From the NCBI GenBank assembly GCA_021796435.1, contig JAJYXM010000016.1:812625-876624 (forward strand): DNA of 64,000 nt, in the 5' to 3' direction. Shown one piece after another: positions 16,090 through 24,645 of the stretch (position 1 is its first letter; the number at the start of each line of letters is the position of its first letter). The position numbers and the translations under genes are program-made. The stretch is from a bacterium (GTDB lineage: Bacteria > Patescibacteriota > Patescibacteriia > 2-12-FULL-60-25). Under the pieces are notes generated by a model, which was given only the letters and a program-made list of their open reading frames with translations, was not told the DNA's origin and did no database searches.

Positions 16090-17184
16090 GTGTTTTTCGT
16101 GTCTGCATGGCAGTCTGTATGGACACTTATGACGGAAAACTTGTCTTTATATCTGTTGGTTTTCTTGGGGATACTCATCATCTGCAGCGTGTGGATCATC
16201 ATCGCGATATCGAGGATGAAAAAAGGCGGATCCTCGACTGACGGACAGATCATAACCATGCTACAGAACCAGATGGCGCAGCTCCAGAAGGACCTTGGCG
16301 ACAGGATGGGCCAAACGCACGAGACTGTGCGCCAAAGTTTCGCTACTTCCGCCGGCTTGGTCAGGGACGTGACGGAACGCATGACTAAAGTGGAGGAGAT
16401 CTCAAGGCAAGTCCTCACCGAGACCAACGAGCTGCAGAAGCTGCAACAGATGCTGAAGAACCCCAAACAAAGGGGAGTATTAGGCGAATATTTCCTTGAG
16501 ACACTTCTTAAGAACATCCTTCCTCCGGAGAACTTCCAGATGCAATATCGCTTCAATGATGGGGAAATTGTCGATGCTGTCGTCTTCATAAAAGACAAGA
16601 TCGTCCCGATAGATTCAAAATTCAGCCTCGAGAACTACAATCGACTGGCGGCCGAGGAGAACCAAGCGGAACGGGAAAAACTGGAGAAGGTGTTCGTGAA
16701 CGACCTGAAGATGCGCGTCCACGAGACCGCCAAGTATATCCGACCGAACGAAGGCACCATGGACTTCGCATTCATGTTCATCCCGCACGAGGCCATCTAC
16801 TACGATCTATTGATAAACAAGATCGGCGCCGTCACGGAAGACACGGAGAGTATAATCCAACGCGCAGCTTCCAAATATCACGTCGTGATAGTTTCGCCGA
16901 CTTCCTTCCTGGCGTATCTCCAGACCGTCCTGCAAGGTCTTAGGGCGATGCAGATAGAAGAGCAGGCCAAAGAAGTCATATTGAGGGTCGGGGAGTTGGG
17001 TCGTCACCTGGGTACGTATGAAAAGCATTTCAAGAGTGTAGGCAGCAATTTGAGTACAGTAGTGAATCAATACAACCTCGCCAGCAAAGAGTACGCCAAA
17101 ATAGACAAAGACGTACTTAAGCTCTCCGGAGCCTCCTCCGGCTTCCAGACCGATTTGCTGGGCAAACCTGAATCCGAAGAATGA
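16090..17184 (+). CDS. rmuC: RmuC-family protein
   Basis: A protein of about 360 residues with an N-terminal membrane helix, a coiled coil (about residues 55-125) and the RmuC domain. LKNPKQRGVLGEYFLETLLKNILPPENF and VDAVVFIKDKIVPIDSKFSLENYNRL, with VDAV and PIDSKF, are the restriction-endonuclease-like core of the family. RmuC limits rearrangements at inverted repeats in E. coli and is probably a nuclease. The start is uncertain: GTG 16090, GTG 16099 (AGAGG upstream) and ATG 16129, which begins just before the helix, are all possible. The stop overlaps the next start (ATGA). Confidence 0.9.
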   Translation: MFFVSAWQSVWTLMTENLSLYLLVFLGILIICSVWIIIAISRMKKGGSSTDGQIITMLQNQMAQLQKDLGDRMGQTHETVRQSFATSAGLVRDVTERMTKVEEISRQVLTETNELQKLQQMLKNPKQRGVLGEYFLETLLKNILPPENFQMQYRFNDGEIVDAVVFIKDKIVPIDSKFSLENYNRLAAEENQAEREKLEKVFVNDLKMRVHETAKYIRPNEGTMDFAFMFIPHEAIYYDLLINKIGAVTEDTESIIQRAASKYHVVIVSPTSFLAYLQTVLQGLRAMQIEEQAKEVILRVGELGRHLGTYEKHFKSVGSNLSTVVNQYNLASKEYAKIDKDVLKLSGASSGFQTDLLGKPESEE

Positions 17185-17786
17185 AAATAACAAAACGCCA
17201 AAAGATTTTCGCAGCAGTGCTGGTCGTCGGCATGTCTTTGGTCTTGGGCGACGTACAGTTGGGGAACTTAAGCAAGCTAGAAAAAGCCGAAGATCCCTCG
17301 GTCAAATATGACATAGCGATGGTGCTAGGCGCCAGCGTACAGGGTGATGAACCATCAGATGCCCTGCGTGATAGACTGCTGGTCGGCCTCGATGCATACA
17401 AGAAGGGTGAAGTGAAGAAAGTGCTGCTGACAGGGGATGATGGAGATTTCCATCGTGATGAGATAAGCGTCATGCATGAGTTCCTGACGGTACATGGTGT
17501 GCCGGAAAGCGATATCCTGGTTGATCCGAAAGGTTATCGCACCTATGAAAGCTGCAAGAACGCAAAAAACGAACGTCCGGGAGAAAAAATCCTGATCATT
17601 ACCCAGCGCTTCCATATCGGACGATCCTTGTTTTTGTGCAATCGGTTAGGCGTCGACGCTTATGGCAGGACAGCTGATCTGAGTAAGTACGATAAGATAT
17701 ACCAATTTTGGGGAAGAGACCTTTTGGCGAGCTATAAGGCTTGGTGGGATATATACATATTAAAACCGGAGAGTCCGGCAAAATAA
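17181..17786 (+). CDS. SanA/YdcF-like DUF218 protein
   Basis: A 201-residue protein with an N-terminal membrane anchor (about residues 8-24) and a DUF218 domain. DIAMVLGASVQGDEPSDALRDRL, VKKVLLTGDDG, GYRTYESCKNA and ILIITQRFHIGRSLFLC appear in the order of the SanA/ElyC family. In E. coli these inner-membrane proteins affect the envelope barrier and wall-precursor metabolism; the exact reaction is unknown. It overlaps rmuC by four bases, forming a two-gene operon. Confidence 0.88.
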   Translation: MKITKRQKIFAAVLVVGMSLVLGDVQLGNLSKLEKAEDPSVKYDIAMVLGASVQGDEPSDALRDRLLVGLDAYKKGEVKKVLLTGDDGDFHRDEISVMHEFLTVHGVPESDILVDPKGYRTYESCKNAKNERPGEKILIITQRFHIGRSLFLCNRLGVDAYGRTADLSKYDKIYQFWGRDLLASYKAWWDIYILKPESPAK

Positions 17787-17793
17787 AGCAAGA

Positions 17794-17812
17794 CCGGACT
17801 TGAGAAGTCCGG
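17794..17812 (-). terminator. Terminator for the 143-aa minus-strand gene
   Basis: CCGGACTT and AAGTCCGG make an 8-bp stem. On the minus strand it is followed by TCTTGCTTTATTTT. On the plus strand it also follows the SanA-like gene. Confidence 0.75.
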
Positions 17813-17826
17813 CCGTCGGGGACATG

Positions 17827-18258
17827 TCAGTCCTTCGTTGGAGGAGGTGGTGGTATTGTAGGCACGGAGTCCGGGCCGAATTTCTTGAGCAGTACGGAAA
17901 CCTCAAGACAAATGCCCAGAAAGGCATTGATTTTGGCCTTGTTATTGTTCAGACCTTTTTGATCGTAGCTGCCCGCAAGGACATTGAGCCAGTACGGGAT
18001 TCTCTTTGAGACCGTTTCCCTCCGGTCGAAAGACATCTTTACTACGATGTAGTGGCAGTAGTTGCCTAGGACATCGTAGCGCTCTCTGTACCAAGGCTTG
18101 CCTGGCGACTGGTGCAGCGTCTTAGACAAGAGAACCAACAGCCTGCTGACATCATGGCGATAGATCGCAAAGCCTTTTTCGTACATGATCGTTTCGACGA
18201 AACGAGTCAGCTCTCCAGGCGGTTTTTCGGCGTCCTGCATGGTCATTTTTCCGTTCAC
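17827..18258 (-). CDS. Hypothetical 143-aa protein
   Basis: Family not recognised. The product is soluble, mixed alpha-helical and basic in its middle (HHxVSRLLVLLSKTLHQ-like, RERYDVLGNYCHYIVVKMSF), and ends in a Pro-rich tail (TIPPPPPTKD) that could be a flexible linker or a binding site. There are three possible starts (GTG 18258, ATG 18246, ATG 18240), none with a strong ribosome site. It is a single-gene unit with its own terminator, convergent with the rmuC operon. Confidence 0.55.
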   Translation of the reverse strand: MNGKMTMQDAEKPPGELTRFVETIMYEKGFAIYRHDVSRLLVLLSKTLHQSPGKPWYRERYDVLGNYCHYIVVKMSFDRRETVSKRIPYWLNVLAGSYDQKGLNNNKAKINAFLGICLEVSVLLKKFGPDSVPTIPPPPPTKD

Positions 18259-18538
18259 TTGATGTAAAGACCGAAAAAAATCTTAACGTGATGAGGTCCG
18301 TGGGTCAAGGGAGAACCGAAATAAAAGGAGACGTGGTCTTTACCGTTTCAGAACCCAGGAGTAAGATGGCACCTGCTCTTTCTGCAACTGATGGCTTAAA
18401 CGGCTGTTCTCCGTAGTTGACCGACATTAAAAGCAGACCCTCCCATATTCCGACCACGACAACACTTATTTCAGGCCTCGATAGGCGATGCTAGGTCGGA
18501 GGTATCGCAACCATGTTCGTGTTTGGAGGACAGAAGGA
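18259..18538. other. Intergenic region with possible upstream ORF
   Basis: No certain gene. TTGACC at 18417 with a weak -10 near 18440 may drive the lipoprotein gene. A 27-codon frame at 18333-18416 (GTG start, AAAGGAG directly upstream, an in-frame ATG at 18366 with AGGAG) could be a small upstream ORF; the evidence is thin. Confidence 0.3.
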
Positions 18539-19690
18539 ATGCAGAAGATCGGAACCATTGGCTTTTTCGCGATCGCAACCGCAACCCTAGCAGGGTGCGC
18601 CGTTTCGACGGCCCCCACGGACGACAGAAAGGAGGTGAGTAGCCAATCTGAACCCCTGATTGCTCCGGGGATGTTGAGCGACGACTATTCTCCGCTTGTG
18701 GCGGGGAGTGGCGAAACAGTCGCTGCGTTCAACCCGATGCTGGGACAAAGCCCGGAAAACGTGACGTTCATCGGACAAGATGCGTTCGTCACATCGCTGC
18801 TGAGCGGGGAGATCCTACGCGTCAGCGAAGACGGCACTGTCACGAGCATCCATGTACCGGTGCCTCCGGGCACGTTCGTCGCCGGAATCCAGGCCCATGG
18901 CAGCAATGCACTGGTCTTCTCCGCAGCCCTGATCACGCAGAACGGACCAGTGGGCAGCTACGTCTACAAGCTGAACATCGACACGCTCGACCTGCAGGAG
19001 CTGGCATACATGCCGGGAGCAGCGCTCAACGGCCTCGCGATCGAAGATCTCGGAGGCGTGGAGAGTTGGCTCTCAGTCGACGCGATGGCGCCGAGTGGCG
19101 TCATCTGGAAGGGGAGTCTCGAGGGCGGACCGGCAGCGGTCTGGTACGAAGGACCCGCTGTCCAGCCGAATGCGTCGTACGTGGTCACGCCCTGCAATCC
19201 GCCTATGCCAGTCGGAGGGAACGGCGCCCGAGCCTATACCGAACTCGGTATGAGGTCACTGGTCGTCTCGAACACCACGGGCTCGAGCGTGACCAAGATC
19301 CCTCTGCTGCAAGACAGTACGCCGGGTCAAGAAGCTCTCTGGTACGACACCAGTGCGGCTCCGTGGTACCCCGACGACATCTGGCCCGACCACTGCGGGA
19401 TACCCGGGTTCAGGCGTGGCGCATTCATCGCCACACACGGTCAGCACCGGATCCTCTACGGCAACCCCTACACCGGCAGACAGACCGAGCTCACGACCGG
19501 ATTGGACTGTGACGGTCCTACGGCGGTCGTCGTGCACGGCCAGTGGCTCTATGCGACGTGCGGAGGAGACCCGCTCATTTGCCGGCCGGATCAGAACGGC
19601 AATCCTGACCCAAGCCTCAGCAATCTCGGTACGCCCGCCCTCAAGCGCTGGAAGCTCAAGTGGACGTACCTCCTGCCCTGTAGGCCGTGA
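18539..19690 (+). CDS. Secreted lipoprotein, beta-propeller-like
   Basis: A 383-residue protein with a lipoprotein signal: a basic start (MQK), a hydrophobic core and the lipobox LAGC, so Cys 19 or so would be lipid-modified and the rest exported. The body is made of strand-rich blocks with repeats of the type VYKLNIDTLDLQEL, GVIWKGSLEGG and VVVHGQWLYATCGGDP, which resembles NHL/SMP-30-type propellers. It has paired Cys (CNPP, DHCG, LDCDG, TCGG, LICR), so disulfides are likely. ATG 18539 is chosen because GGAGGACAGAAGGA lies directly upstream. The strong ribosome site and higher G+C differ from nearby genes and hint at transfer. Confidence 0.7.
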   Translation: MQKIGTIGFFAIATATLAGCAVSTAPTDDRKEVSSQSEPLIAPGMLSDDYSPLVAGSGETVAAFNPMLGQSPENVTFIGQDAFVTSLLSGEILRVSEDGTVTSIHVPVPPGTFVAGIQAHGSNALVFSAALITQNGPVGSYVYKLNIDTLDLQELAYMPGAALNGLAIEDLGGVESWLSVDAMAPSGVIWKGSLEGGPAAVWYEGPAVQPNASYVVTPCNPPMPVGGNGARAYTELGMRSLVVSNTTGSSVTKIPLLQDSTPGQEALWYDTSAAPWYPDDIWPDHCGIPGFRRGAFIATHGQHRILYGNPYTGRQTELTTGLDCDGPTAVVVHGQWLYATCGGDPLICRPDQNGNPDPSLSNLGTPALKRWKLKWTYLLPCRP

Positions 19691-19721
19691 ACTACGCGGT
19701 TGACGGACCTACCTGACGAAG

Positions 19722-19763
19722 CCCGACTCGCTCCGAATCCTCATCGGACGCCGGTCGGGTTTT
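19722..19763 (+). terminator. Terminator of the lipoprotein gene
   Basis: The outer stem CCCGAC/GTCGGG encloses an inner stem TCCGA/TCGGA, and TTTT follows. Confidence 0.75.
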
Positions 19764-19783
19764 AACGTTGCTATCATCCTACC

Positions 19784-19812
19784 TTGAAGGCTTAGGGCTC
19801 GAAGCGTAATAT
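19784..19812 (+). promoter_or_regulatory. Promoter of the threonine aldolase gene (TTGAAG-17-TAATAT)
   Basis: TTGAAG at 19784, 17-base spacer, TAATAT at 19807-19812. ATG is at 19823, so the leader is only about four bases. Confidence 0.65.
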
Positions 19813-19822
19813 CGAAAAAACT

Positions 19823-20854
19823 ATGAAATACATGTTCTATAATGATTATTCGGAAGGTGCTCACCCAAGGATACTGGAGGCCTTGATGAAGACGAACCTT
19901 GTGCAAGAAAACGGCTATGGAGAAGACGAGTATTCTATGGAAGCCGCGAAGCTCATACGCTCGGCCATAGCCAAGCCTGGCGCCGCGGTACATTTAGTTT
20001 CCGGTGGTACGCAAGCGAACCTGCTTGTCTTAGGCGCATTGCTTAAGCCTTACCAATCCGTCATCGCTACAACCTCGGCTCACATCGCCGTACATGAAGC
20101 TGGTGCGATAGAGGCGACGGGGCACAAAATAAATACCGTCGAAAGCAAGGACGGAAAAATCACACCGCAGCAGATCAGGGAGGTCGTCGCGGCTCATGCT
20201 GACGAGCACATGGTACAACCACGCGTCGTATTCATTTCGCAATCCACCGAGGTCGGCACCATCTACTCAAAAAAAGAGCTGACGGATATTTCCGCCGTCT
20301 GCAAAGAACTCAATCTGCTTTTATATGTTGACGGCGCAAGACTTGCTTCAGCTCTGACGAGCGTAAGGTCGGACATTGACATCGTGGAATTAGCTGGACT
20401 GGTCGACGTTTTCTATATCGGCGGGACCAAAAATGGTGCGCTCTTGGGTGAAGCGATCATCATAGTCAATCCTGATCTGCAGTCAGACTTCAGATACCAT
20501 CTGAAACAGCACGGCGCGTTGCTTTCGAAGGGGAGAACGATCGGCGTACAGTTCGGAGAACTGTTCAGGGACGGCCTGTATCTCGAGCTAGGACGTCACG
20601 CGAATATCATGGCACAGAAGCTGGCTGACGGCTTACGAGCTTCAGGCTTTGCATTCCTGACAGATCCGGCGACGAACCAGATTTTCCCGATTTTACCTAA
20701 TGGGCTTATCGAGAGGCTTAAGGCTGATTACGGATTTCATCTCTGGCAAAAAATAGACGACAGCCAAACAGCGATCAGACTCGTCACCTCGTGGGCGACG
20801 GGGGAGGAGGCGGTCGCTGGGTTGTTGGAGGAGATGAGGAGAATACAGAAATGA
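19823..20854 (+). CDS. ltaE: Low-specificity L-threonine aldolase
   Basis: A 343-residue fold-type I PLP enzyme that splits threonine or allo-threonine into glycine and acetaldehyde. GYGEDEYSMEAAKLIR, SGGTQANLLVLGAL (phosphate-binding loop, about residues 60-73), LYVDGARLASAL with the cofactor-binding Asp and Arg (about 170-181), and FYIGGTKNGAL with the Schiff-base Lys (about 200) are all in order. The length is normal. It is a single-gene unit directly left of the candidate attachment site of the prophage element. Confidence 0.9.
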   Translation: MKYMFYNDYSEGAHPRILEALMKTNLVQENGYGEDEYSMEAAKLIRSAIAKPGAAVHLVSGGTQANLLVLGALLKPYQSVIATTSAHIAVHEAGAIEATGHKINTVESKDGKITPQQIREVVAAHADEHMVQPRVVFISQSTEVGTIYSKKELTDISAVCKELNLLLYVDGARLASALTSVRSDIDIVELAGLVDVFYIGGTKNGALLGEAIIIVNPDLQSDFRYHLKQHGALLSKGRTIGVQFGELFRDGLYLELGRHANIMAQKLADGLRASGFAFLTDPATNQIFPILPNGLIERLKADYGFHLWQKIDDSQTAIRLVTSWATGEEAVAGLLEEMRRIQK

Positions 20855-21035
20855 AATAAATTTTCAGAGAAAAAAATTTTATATTTATTTCTTTTGATAA
20901 GTGAATTCACGAAGTCCGTAAATTCGTTTTATTGTCTCAATAGGGACCAAAAGGGACAGACCTGATTTTTTCATTTTTTGCGGTGGGGTAGAGGAGCGAG
21001 CTGGCGTAAACGCGTATCTATATCGGATTAACTTA

Positions 21036-21063
21036 GCGTCGCACAAATCAACTTACGTGACGC
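21036..21063 (+). other. Candidate left attachment site (Xer/dif-like, 11-6-11)
   Basis: Arm GCGTCGCACAA, six-base centre ATCAAC, arm TTACGTGACGC. The first arm is identical to that at 57029, on the other side of the tyrosine recombinase gene. The arms are partial inverted repeats (GCGTC.CAC against GTG.ACGC), as in tyrosine-recombinase core sites. The second arm starts with TTA as XerD arms do, but is otherwise unlike the E. coli dif arm. Confidence 0.45.
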
Positions 21064-21093
21064 AAAATACCCCTATTTTTAGCAGATTATTGG

Positions 21094-21122
21094 CCGTTCA
21101 CCCTTATAGGGTGGGCGGTTTT
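21094..21122 (+). terminator. Hairpin with T-run near the left end
   Basis: CCGTTCACCC pairs with GGGTGGGCGG (10 bp with two G-T pairs), loop TTATA, then TTTT. Part of it, TAGGGTGGGCGGTTT, recurs at 55973 just before the recombinase gene. Confidence 0.6.
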
Positions 21123-21159
21123 CTTTATCTCTAGGATATCAGAATAACCGCCCACCGCG

Positions 21160-21184
21160 AAGCCGCTGTCAATCAGCGGCTTTT
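21160..21184 (+). terminator. Hairpin with T-run upstream of phage genes
   Basis: AAGCCGCTG and CAGCGGCTT form a 9-bp stem with loop TCAAT, followed by TTCGTTTT. It could stop host read-through or attenuate early phage transcription. Confidence 0.65.
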
Positions 21185-21356
21185 CGTTTTGGCGCGGTGT
21201 CCGGTAGGGCTGGGCGGGTTCATTGAAACCGCACCTGCCAAGCATGGACCGGACACCACGCGGGGACACAAGGCCGCCCCAAAAAGGTCGACCGCGCCGG
21301 CGGTTCATCCGGCAGTTCGAGGACTTATTCAATTCATTCTTAGAGGACAAATATCT

Positions 21357-22202
21357 ATGCTCAAAATCATCAACACCGGCGATCCGTCGGTAAAACCTCC
21401 GCTCGTCATGCTCGTGTATGGCGAAGGCGGCGTCGGCAAATCAACGTTCGCATCAACCGCTCCAAAGCCGCTCATGGCGGACTGCGAAAACGGTTCGAAG
21501 TATTTCGGTTTGCGCGGGATCAAACTCGACGTGGCTCATGTCGAGAAATGGTCGGACATGCGGGAGTACACCGAAGCGCTCAAGAAAGACGGCTACGAAA
21601 CCGCCGTCATCGACCCGATCGGCGAACTCATGGAAAAGCTCATGCGCCACATGGTGGCTCTCGGCGATTCCAAGCTCGTGCAAAAAGACGGCTCCCCGAG
21701 CCAAGCCGGCTGGGGATGGCTCAGAAAAACCATGCGCGACTACGTGAAGGTGCTCCGGGACTCCGGCATGCACGTTCTACTCGTAGCGCACGTGGACGAC
21801 AAACCTGACGAAGATCGGGTGCTTTTGCGTCCGCTCATCACGACTAAGGTATCGAAGGACATCGTCAACATGGTCGACGTGGTCGGCTACATGACGGTTG
21901 TACAAACAGGCGACGGCGAATCGAAACGCGTCATATTCGTGGATCCATCATCTGACAAATTCACGGCGAAAGACCGCACCGGCCAGCTCGGAAAAATCAT
22001 CGAGCCAGACTTTTCGAAGATCATCAAGGCCGTCCATGGCACTGAAAGCTATGCGTGGTCAAAGAAACCTGTTGAACCTGCGGGTTCCAATATCCCGCTT
22101 GGTACACCAAAGGGGAATCAAACCCCGCCGGAACCTAAGGTTTCCGTCGATCCTAATCAGGCACTCGAAACCGCCCGAACCAAGGTCGCGGCAGCCGTCT
22201 AA
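21357..22202 (+). CDS. Phage Sak4-like/RecA-fold ATPase (AAA_24 type)
   Basis: A 281-residue P-loop ATPase. The Walker A motif GEGGVGKS (residues 22-29), AVIDPIGEL as Walker B (about 80-88) and HVLLVAHVDD (about 140-150) match phage Sak4-type single-strand annealing helpers and AAA_24 proteins. The C-terminal 45 residues are Pro-rich and flexible. It starts a module with a RecB-like nuclease and an SSB-tailed protein, the usual set for phage recombination-dependent replication. ATG 21357 is the first Met of the conserved part. Confidence 0.82.
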   Translation: MLKIINTGDPSVKPPLVMLVYGEGGVGKSTFASTAPKPLMADCENGSKYFGLRGIKLDVAHVEKWSDMREYTEALKKDGYETAVIDPIGELMEKLMRHMVALGDSKLVQKDGSPSQAGWGWLRKTMRDYVKVLRDSGMHVLLVAHVDDKPDEDRVLLRPLITTKVSKDIVNMVDVVGYMTVVQTGDGESKRVIFVDPSSDKFTAKDRTGQLGKIIEPDFSKIIKAVHGTESYAWSKKPVEPAGSNIPLGTPKGNQTPPEPKVSVDPNQALETARTKVAAAV

Positions 22203-22207
22203 CCCAT

Positions 22208-22987
22208 ATGGCTGAAAAAATCACCGAGAAGCTCTACGGCGGAGCAATCACCCTCGAACACCTGCCTGACTCGCATCGTTACCGCATCGAGGGGTCGAAA
22301 GAATACCTGCTTTCGGTCACGGCTTGCACGGGCATCATCGACAAGTCCCGATTCCTCATTCCATGGGCAGTCGGGCTTGCCGAGAAGCACCTGCGTTTAT
22401 TCCTTGAATCCAACACCGGACCGTTCACGGTTGAGGAAATCGTACCGATCATCGAGGAAGCCGTCCGCCAGCACCAGATCAAGAAGGAACAGGCGGCATC
22501 GATTGGAGACATGGTGCACGCTTACGCGGAAGCGTTTGCGCTCGCAGTCATCCACCGATCCGACGTTCCATCCATACCAGACGATTCGGATGAACGTGTC
22601 CGCGCCGGCATCAACGCGTTCCTGAATTGGTTCAACGAACACGACGTGCGGTTCCAGCACGCCGAAAAGCTCATCTACTCGCGCGTCCACGGATACGCGG
22701 GATTGGTCGATGCGATCGCGACCGTCAACGGCAAGCGAATGCTCATCGACTACAAAACGGCCAAGGGTGTGTACACGGAAATGCGTTACCAAGTCGCCGG
22801 TTATTGCCTCGCATATGAGGAAGAGAACGGCGAGGTGCTGGACGGCGCCGTGATCCTGCATTTCGACAAGGAATCGGGGGTCTGCACGCCGTATGAGTAT
22901 TCGAAGGAAGACTTCAGGGTGGACGAGTCCGCATTCTTAGCCTGCCTCGCGCTCAAGAGGCGCGAGAAGGAATTAGCCAAAGCCTGA
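22208..22987 (+). CDS. Phage PD-(D/E)XK exonuclease, RecB/Cas4-like
   Basis: A 259-residue nuclease. GDMVHAYAEAFA (about residues 98-109) supplies the His/Glu helix and HGYAGLVDAIATVNGKRMLIDYKTAKG (about 160-187) the Asp and the Asp-Tyr-Lys metal site, followed by RYQVAGYCLAYEE with the conserved Gln. This is the order of RecB-family nucleases used by phages to resect double-strand ends for annealing. It starts five bases after the ATPase stop. Together with that gene and the SSB-like protein it forms a recombination cassette. Confidence 0.82.
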   Translation: MAEKITEKLYGGAITLEHLPDSHRYRIEGSKEYLLSVTACTGIIDKSRFLIPWAVGLAEKHLRLFLESNTGPFTVEEIVPIIEEAVRQHQIKKEQAASIGDMVHAYAEAFALAVIHRSDVPSIPDDSDERVRAGINAFLNWFNEHDVRFQHAEKLIYSRVHGYAGLVDAIATVNGKRMLIDYKTAKGVYTEMRYQVAGYCLAYEEENGEVLDGAVILHFDKESGVCTPYEYSKEDFRVDESAFLACLALKRREKELAKA

Positions 22988-22988
22988 T

Positions 22989-23264
22989 ATGGAAAAAACT
23001 TACACATACGACGATCTTCAGGCGAAGGCGCACTCACTATCCATGTCACTCGCGAAGGATGGAGAGCTGTTTAAAGCCGTGATCATGCAAACCGCATCTT
23101 CGATTCTTGCGAACGAGGAAAGTCATGACAGATACGGTAAAACCCAGCTCAGCCAAACAATCGCAGTTCTTGAATGGAGAAAAGCGATCGAGGGTGCGAA
23201 AGATTCTCTCACCGTCGAACTCGAGGACACCAATTCCGATTCGTTCGCGGATGAGACGTTCTAA
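22989..23264 (+). CDS. Hypothetical phage protein, 91 aa
   Basis: A 91-residue acidic, helical protein that starts one base after the nuclease stop. No family recognised. The N-terminal 75 residues would form two or three helices and the C terminus is acidic (LEDTNSDSFADETF), a tail style seen in single-strand-DNA partners. Its position inside the recombination cassette suggests an accessory role there. Confidence 0.6.
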   Translation: MEKTYTYDDLQAKAHSLSMSLAKDGELFKAVIMQTASSILANEESHDRYGKTQLSQTIAVLEWRKAIEGAKDSLTVELEDTNSDSFADETF

Positions 23265-23275
23265 CCACCAAACCT

Positions 23276-23521
23276 ATGTCACGAAAAATCGGAGCTTTAT
23301 GGCTCAAAGAAACCAAGGACGGAAAGAAATACTTTTCCGGCGTGCTTGAGGATCTGCGCGGTGAAATCCGCATCGCGATCTTCAAGAACGACCGTAAGGA
23401 AAAGGAGAATCAGCCGGACTACCAAATCATCGTTTCCGAGGAACGGCGGGAACAGCATGCGCCGGCCGACCAGACGTCCACCGCGACCGATGAGGTCAAC
23501 TTGGACGACATCCCGTTTTGA
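23276..23521 (+). CDS. DUF736-like small protein with SSB-type C-terminal tail
   Basis: An 81-residue protein. IGALWLKETKDGKKYFSGVLEDLRGEIRIAIF (about residues 4-36) followed by QPDYQIIVSE resembles DUF736 and other small OB-like phage proteins. It ends in NLDDIPF, the acidic tip with a final Phe by which SSB proteins recruit partner enzymes. A single-strand-DNA-binding role is therefore likely in this cassette. The overlap at the stop suggests coupling to the next gene. Confidence 0.7.
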   Translation: MSRKIGALWLKETKDGKKYFSGVLEDLRGEIRIAIFKNDRKEKENQPDYQIIVSEERREQHAPADQTSTATDEVNLDDIPF

Positions 23522-23529
23522 TCCGCGTT

Positions 23530-23814
23530 ATGCAGGAGGCACAACGCACAACCCATGCGGCGCCGTTCCGCCGCATGGGTAGGGATGAACAGGCTAGAAA
23601 CGTCTCGCTCATGCAAAAACGAAAGGTCGGACAGATCCGTTCGCTCGACTGGGTGTTGAACGTGGTCGAGCGAATGAGGGTACGCGAGCAAAACGATATG
23701 GCGCGCATGGCATTCGAGGACGTCGTGAGAGCCGTATCCCGTCAACGCGAGAAGGAGATTAAAGATCTCTCGATCCTAGATGAAGACGCGCGCACTTTTG
23801 CTCGCAGTTACTGA
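23530..23814 (+). CDS. Hypothetical phage protein, 94 aa
   Basis: A basic, helical 94-residue protein with many Arg (KRKVGQIRSLDWVLNVVERMRVREQ) and no Cys or membrane segment. I start at ATG 23530; an upstream TTG overlaps the previous stop and is possible. No family recognised. It lies between the SSB-like protein and the HTH protein, so nucleic-acid binding is reasonable, but there is no direct motif. Confidence 0.5.
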   Translation: MQEAQRTTHAAPFRRMGRDEQARNVSLMQKRKVGQIRSLDWVLNVVERMRVREQNDMARMAFEDVVRAVSRQREKEIKDLSILDEDARTFARSY

Positions 23815-23815
23815 T

Positions 23816-24436
23816 ATGGGAAAGGTGTCGTACCCATTTGCCGCGCTTCCCAATCAAGTCTGTCGCGGAGGCCACGGCGCAATCAATGTCGCCGTGTTGG
23901 CCGTACTGCTCAGCCATGGGCGCACGTCTGCCTCCGCGCAGACTCTGGCGAATGAAATCGGGTGCGATCGGAAAAGCGTGTTCAAATCATTTAAATATTG
24001 GCAGACCGAAGGTCCAAGTCACGGAATCCATCTGCGAACGGGGGAAAGGAAGGGATGTACGACGGTGATCGAGATAGACATTTTGATCTGCCATCAAGAA
24101 TCCACAGCCAGTACCGAAAACGGTACGGGTACAGAAAATAGCCAATACCAAAAAGGGAACACGGCAGTACCGAATACGGAACGGGCACCCGTACCAAAAA
24201 CGGCACACAAAGAAGAACCCGTTAGAAGACCCCTGAAGAAGAATCTCCCCCTACCCCCTCAAGGGGGTGAAGGAAAGATATTCGTTCCGGGGAGGGGACC
24301 GAGGCGAGCCAAGCCTTACATCGAAGGTGATCTGGCGCGATACGACGAAGAGCGGGGAGTCTGGCGCGTTCGCATCTACACAGGCGAGTGGGTGGACTAC
24401 GGAGGCGACGCGAAAAAACATCTCGTATGGAAATGA
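23816..24436 (+). CDS. Phage winged-helix/HTH protein, replication-initiator-like
   Basis: A 206-residue protein from ATG 23816. The first 80 residues contain a helix-turn-helix with ASAQTLANEIGCDRKSVFKSFKYWQTEG (about residues 38-65), the type found at the N terminus of phage replication proteins and some regulators. A Gln/Thr/Asn-rich linker (about 95-140) and a C-terminal 50-residue basic domain (PRRAKPYIEGDLARYDEERGVWRV) follow. A palindromic C/G tract (CCCCCTCAAGGGGG, near 24257) lies in the linker coding region. It may bind the phage origin or act as a regulator. Confidence 0.6.
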   Translation: MGKVSYPFAALPNQVCRGGHGAINVAVLAVLLSHGRTSASAQTLANEIGCDRKSVFKSFKYWQTEGPSHGIHLRTGERKGCTTVIEIDILICHQESTASTENGTGTENSQYQKGNTAVPNTERAPVPKTAHKEEPVRRPLKKNLPLPPQGGEGKIFVPGRGPRRAKPYIEGDLARYDEERGVWRVRIYTGEWVDYGGDAKKHLVWK

Positions 24437-24627
24437 CCAAGCATGCAAAAGATTCCATCCAGATCACCTGCGCGGCTCATGATTATCGGCCGCCGACGCA
24501 GAGTCAGCGTCTCCGAGCAACTCTCTATCGGCTCTGGGAACGCTCCGGATCGCAAACGCCGTTCGAGGATTGGTACCGAGATCGCATGGACAGAATCATT
24601 TCCCGCTTCCAGCGGCTTCTTGATTAA
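24427..24627 (+). CDS. Hypothetical phage protein, 66 aa
   Basis: A 66-residue protein from ATG 24427, overlapping the end of the HTH gene by ten bases. It is basic and helical, with TQSQRLRATLYRLWERSG and an Arg-rich end (RDRMDRIISRFQRLLD). No family recognised. Small Arg-rich phage proteins at this position are often DNA-binding or regulatory. Confidence 0.5.
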   Translation: MEMTKHAKDSIQITCAAHDYRPPTQSQRLRATLYRLWERSGSQTPFEDWYRDRMDRIISRFQRLLD

Positions 24628-24645
24628 AAAGCGGAACCACAAATT

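Larger units (their letters stand above)
20855..21356. other. Gene-free left boundary of the element
   Basis: About 500 bases. They hold an A+T-rich stretch (20855-20940), the 28-bp attachment-like site at 21036, a hairpin at 21094, an inverted repeat GGTGGGCGGTT/AACCGCCCACC (21110-21156), and a terminator-like hairpin at 21162. A reading frame from 21189 runs into the first phage gene, but it has no start signal and I leave it out. Confidence 0.6.

Noticed and set aside
21189-21356. N-terminal extension of the Sak4-like ATPase
   Set aside because: 56 low-complexity codons with no start signal, immediately after a terminator-like hairpin; the domain begins at ATG 21357.
24250-24275. CCCCCTCAAGGGGG palindrome in the HTH protein gene as a terminator or repeat
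   Set aside because: It lies in an open frame within the flexible linker, has no T-run, and only one copy is visible, so I mention it only in the gene entry.
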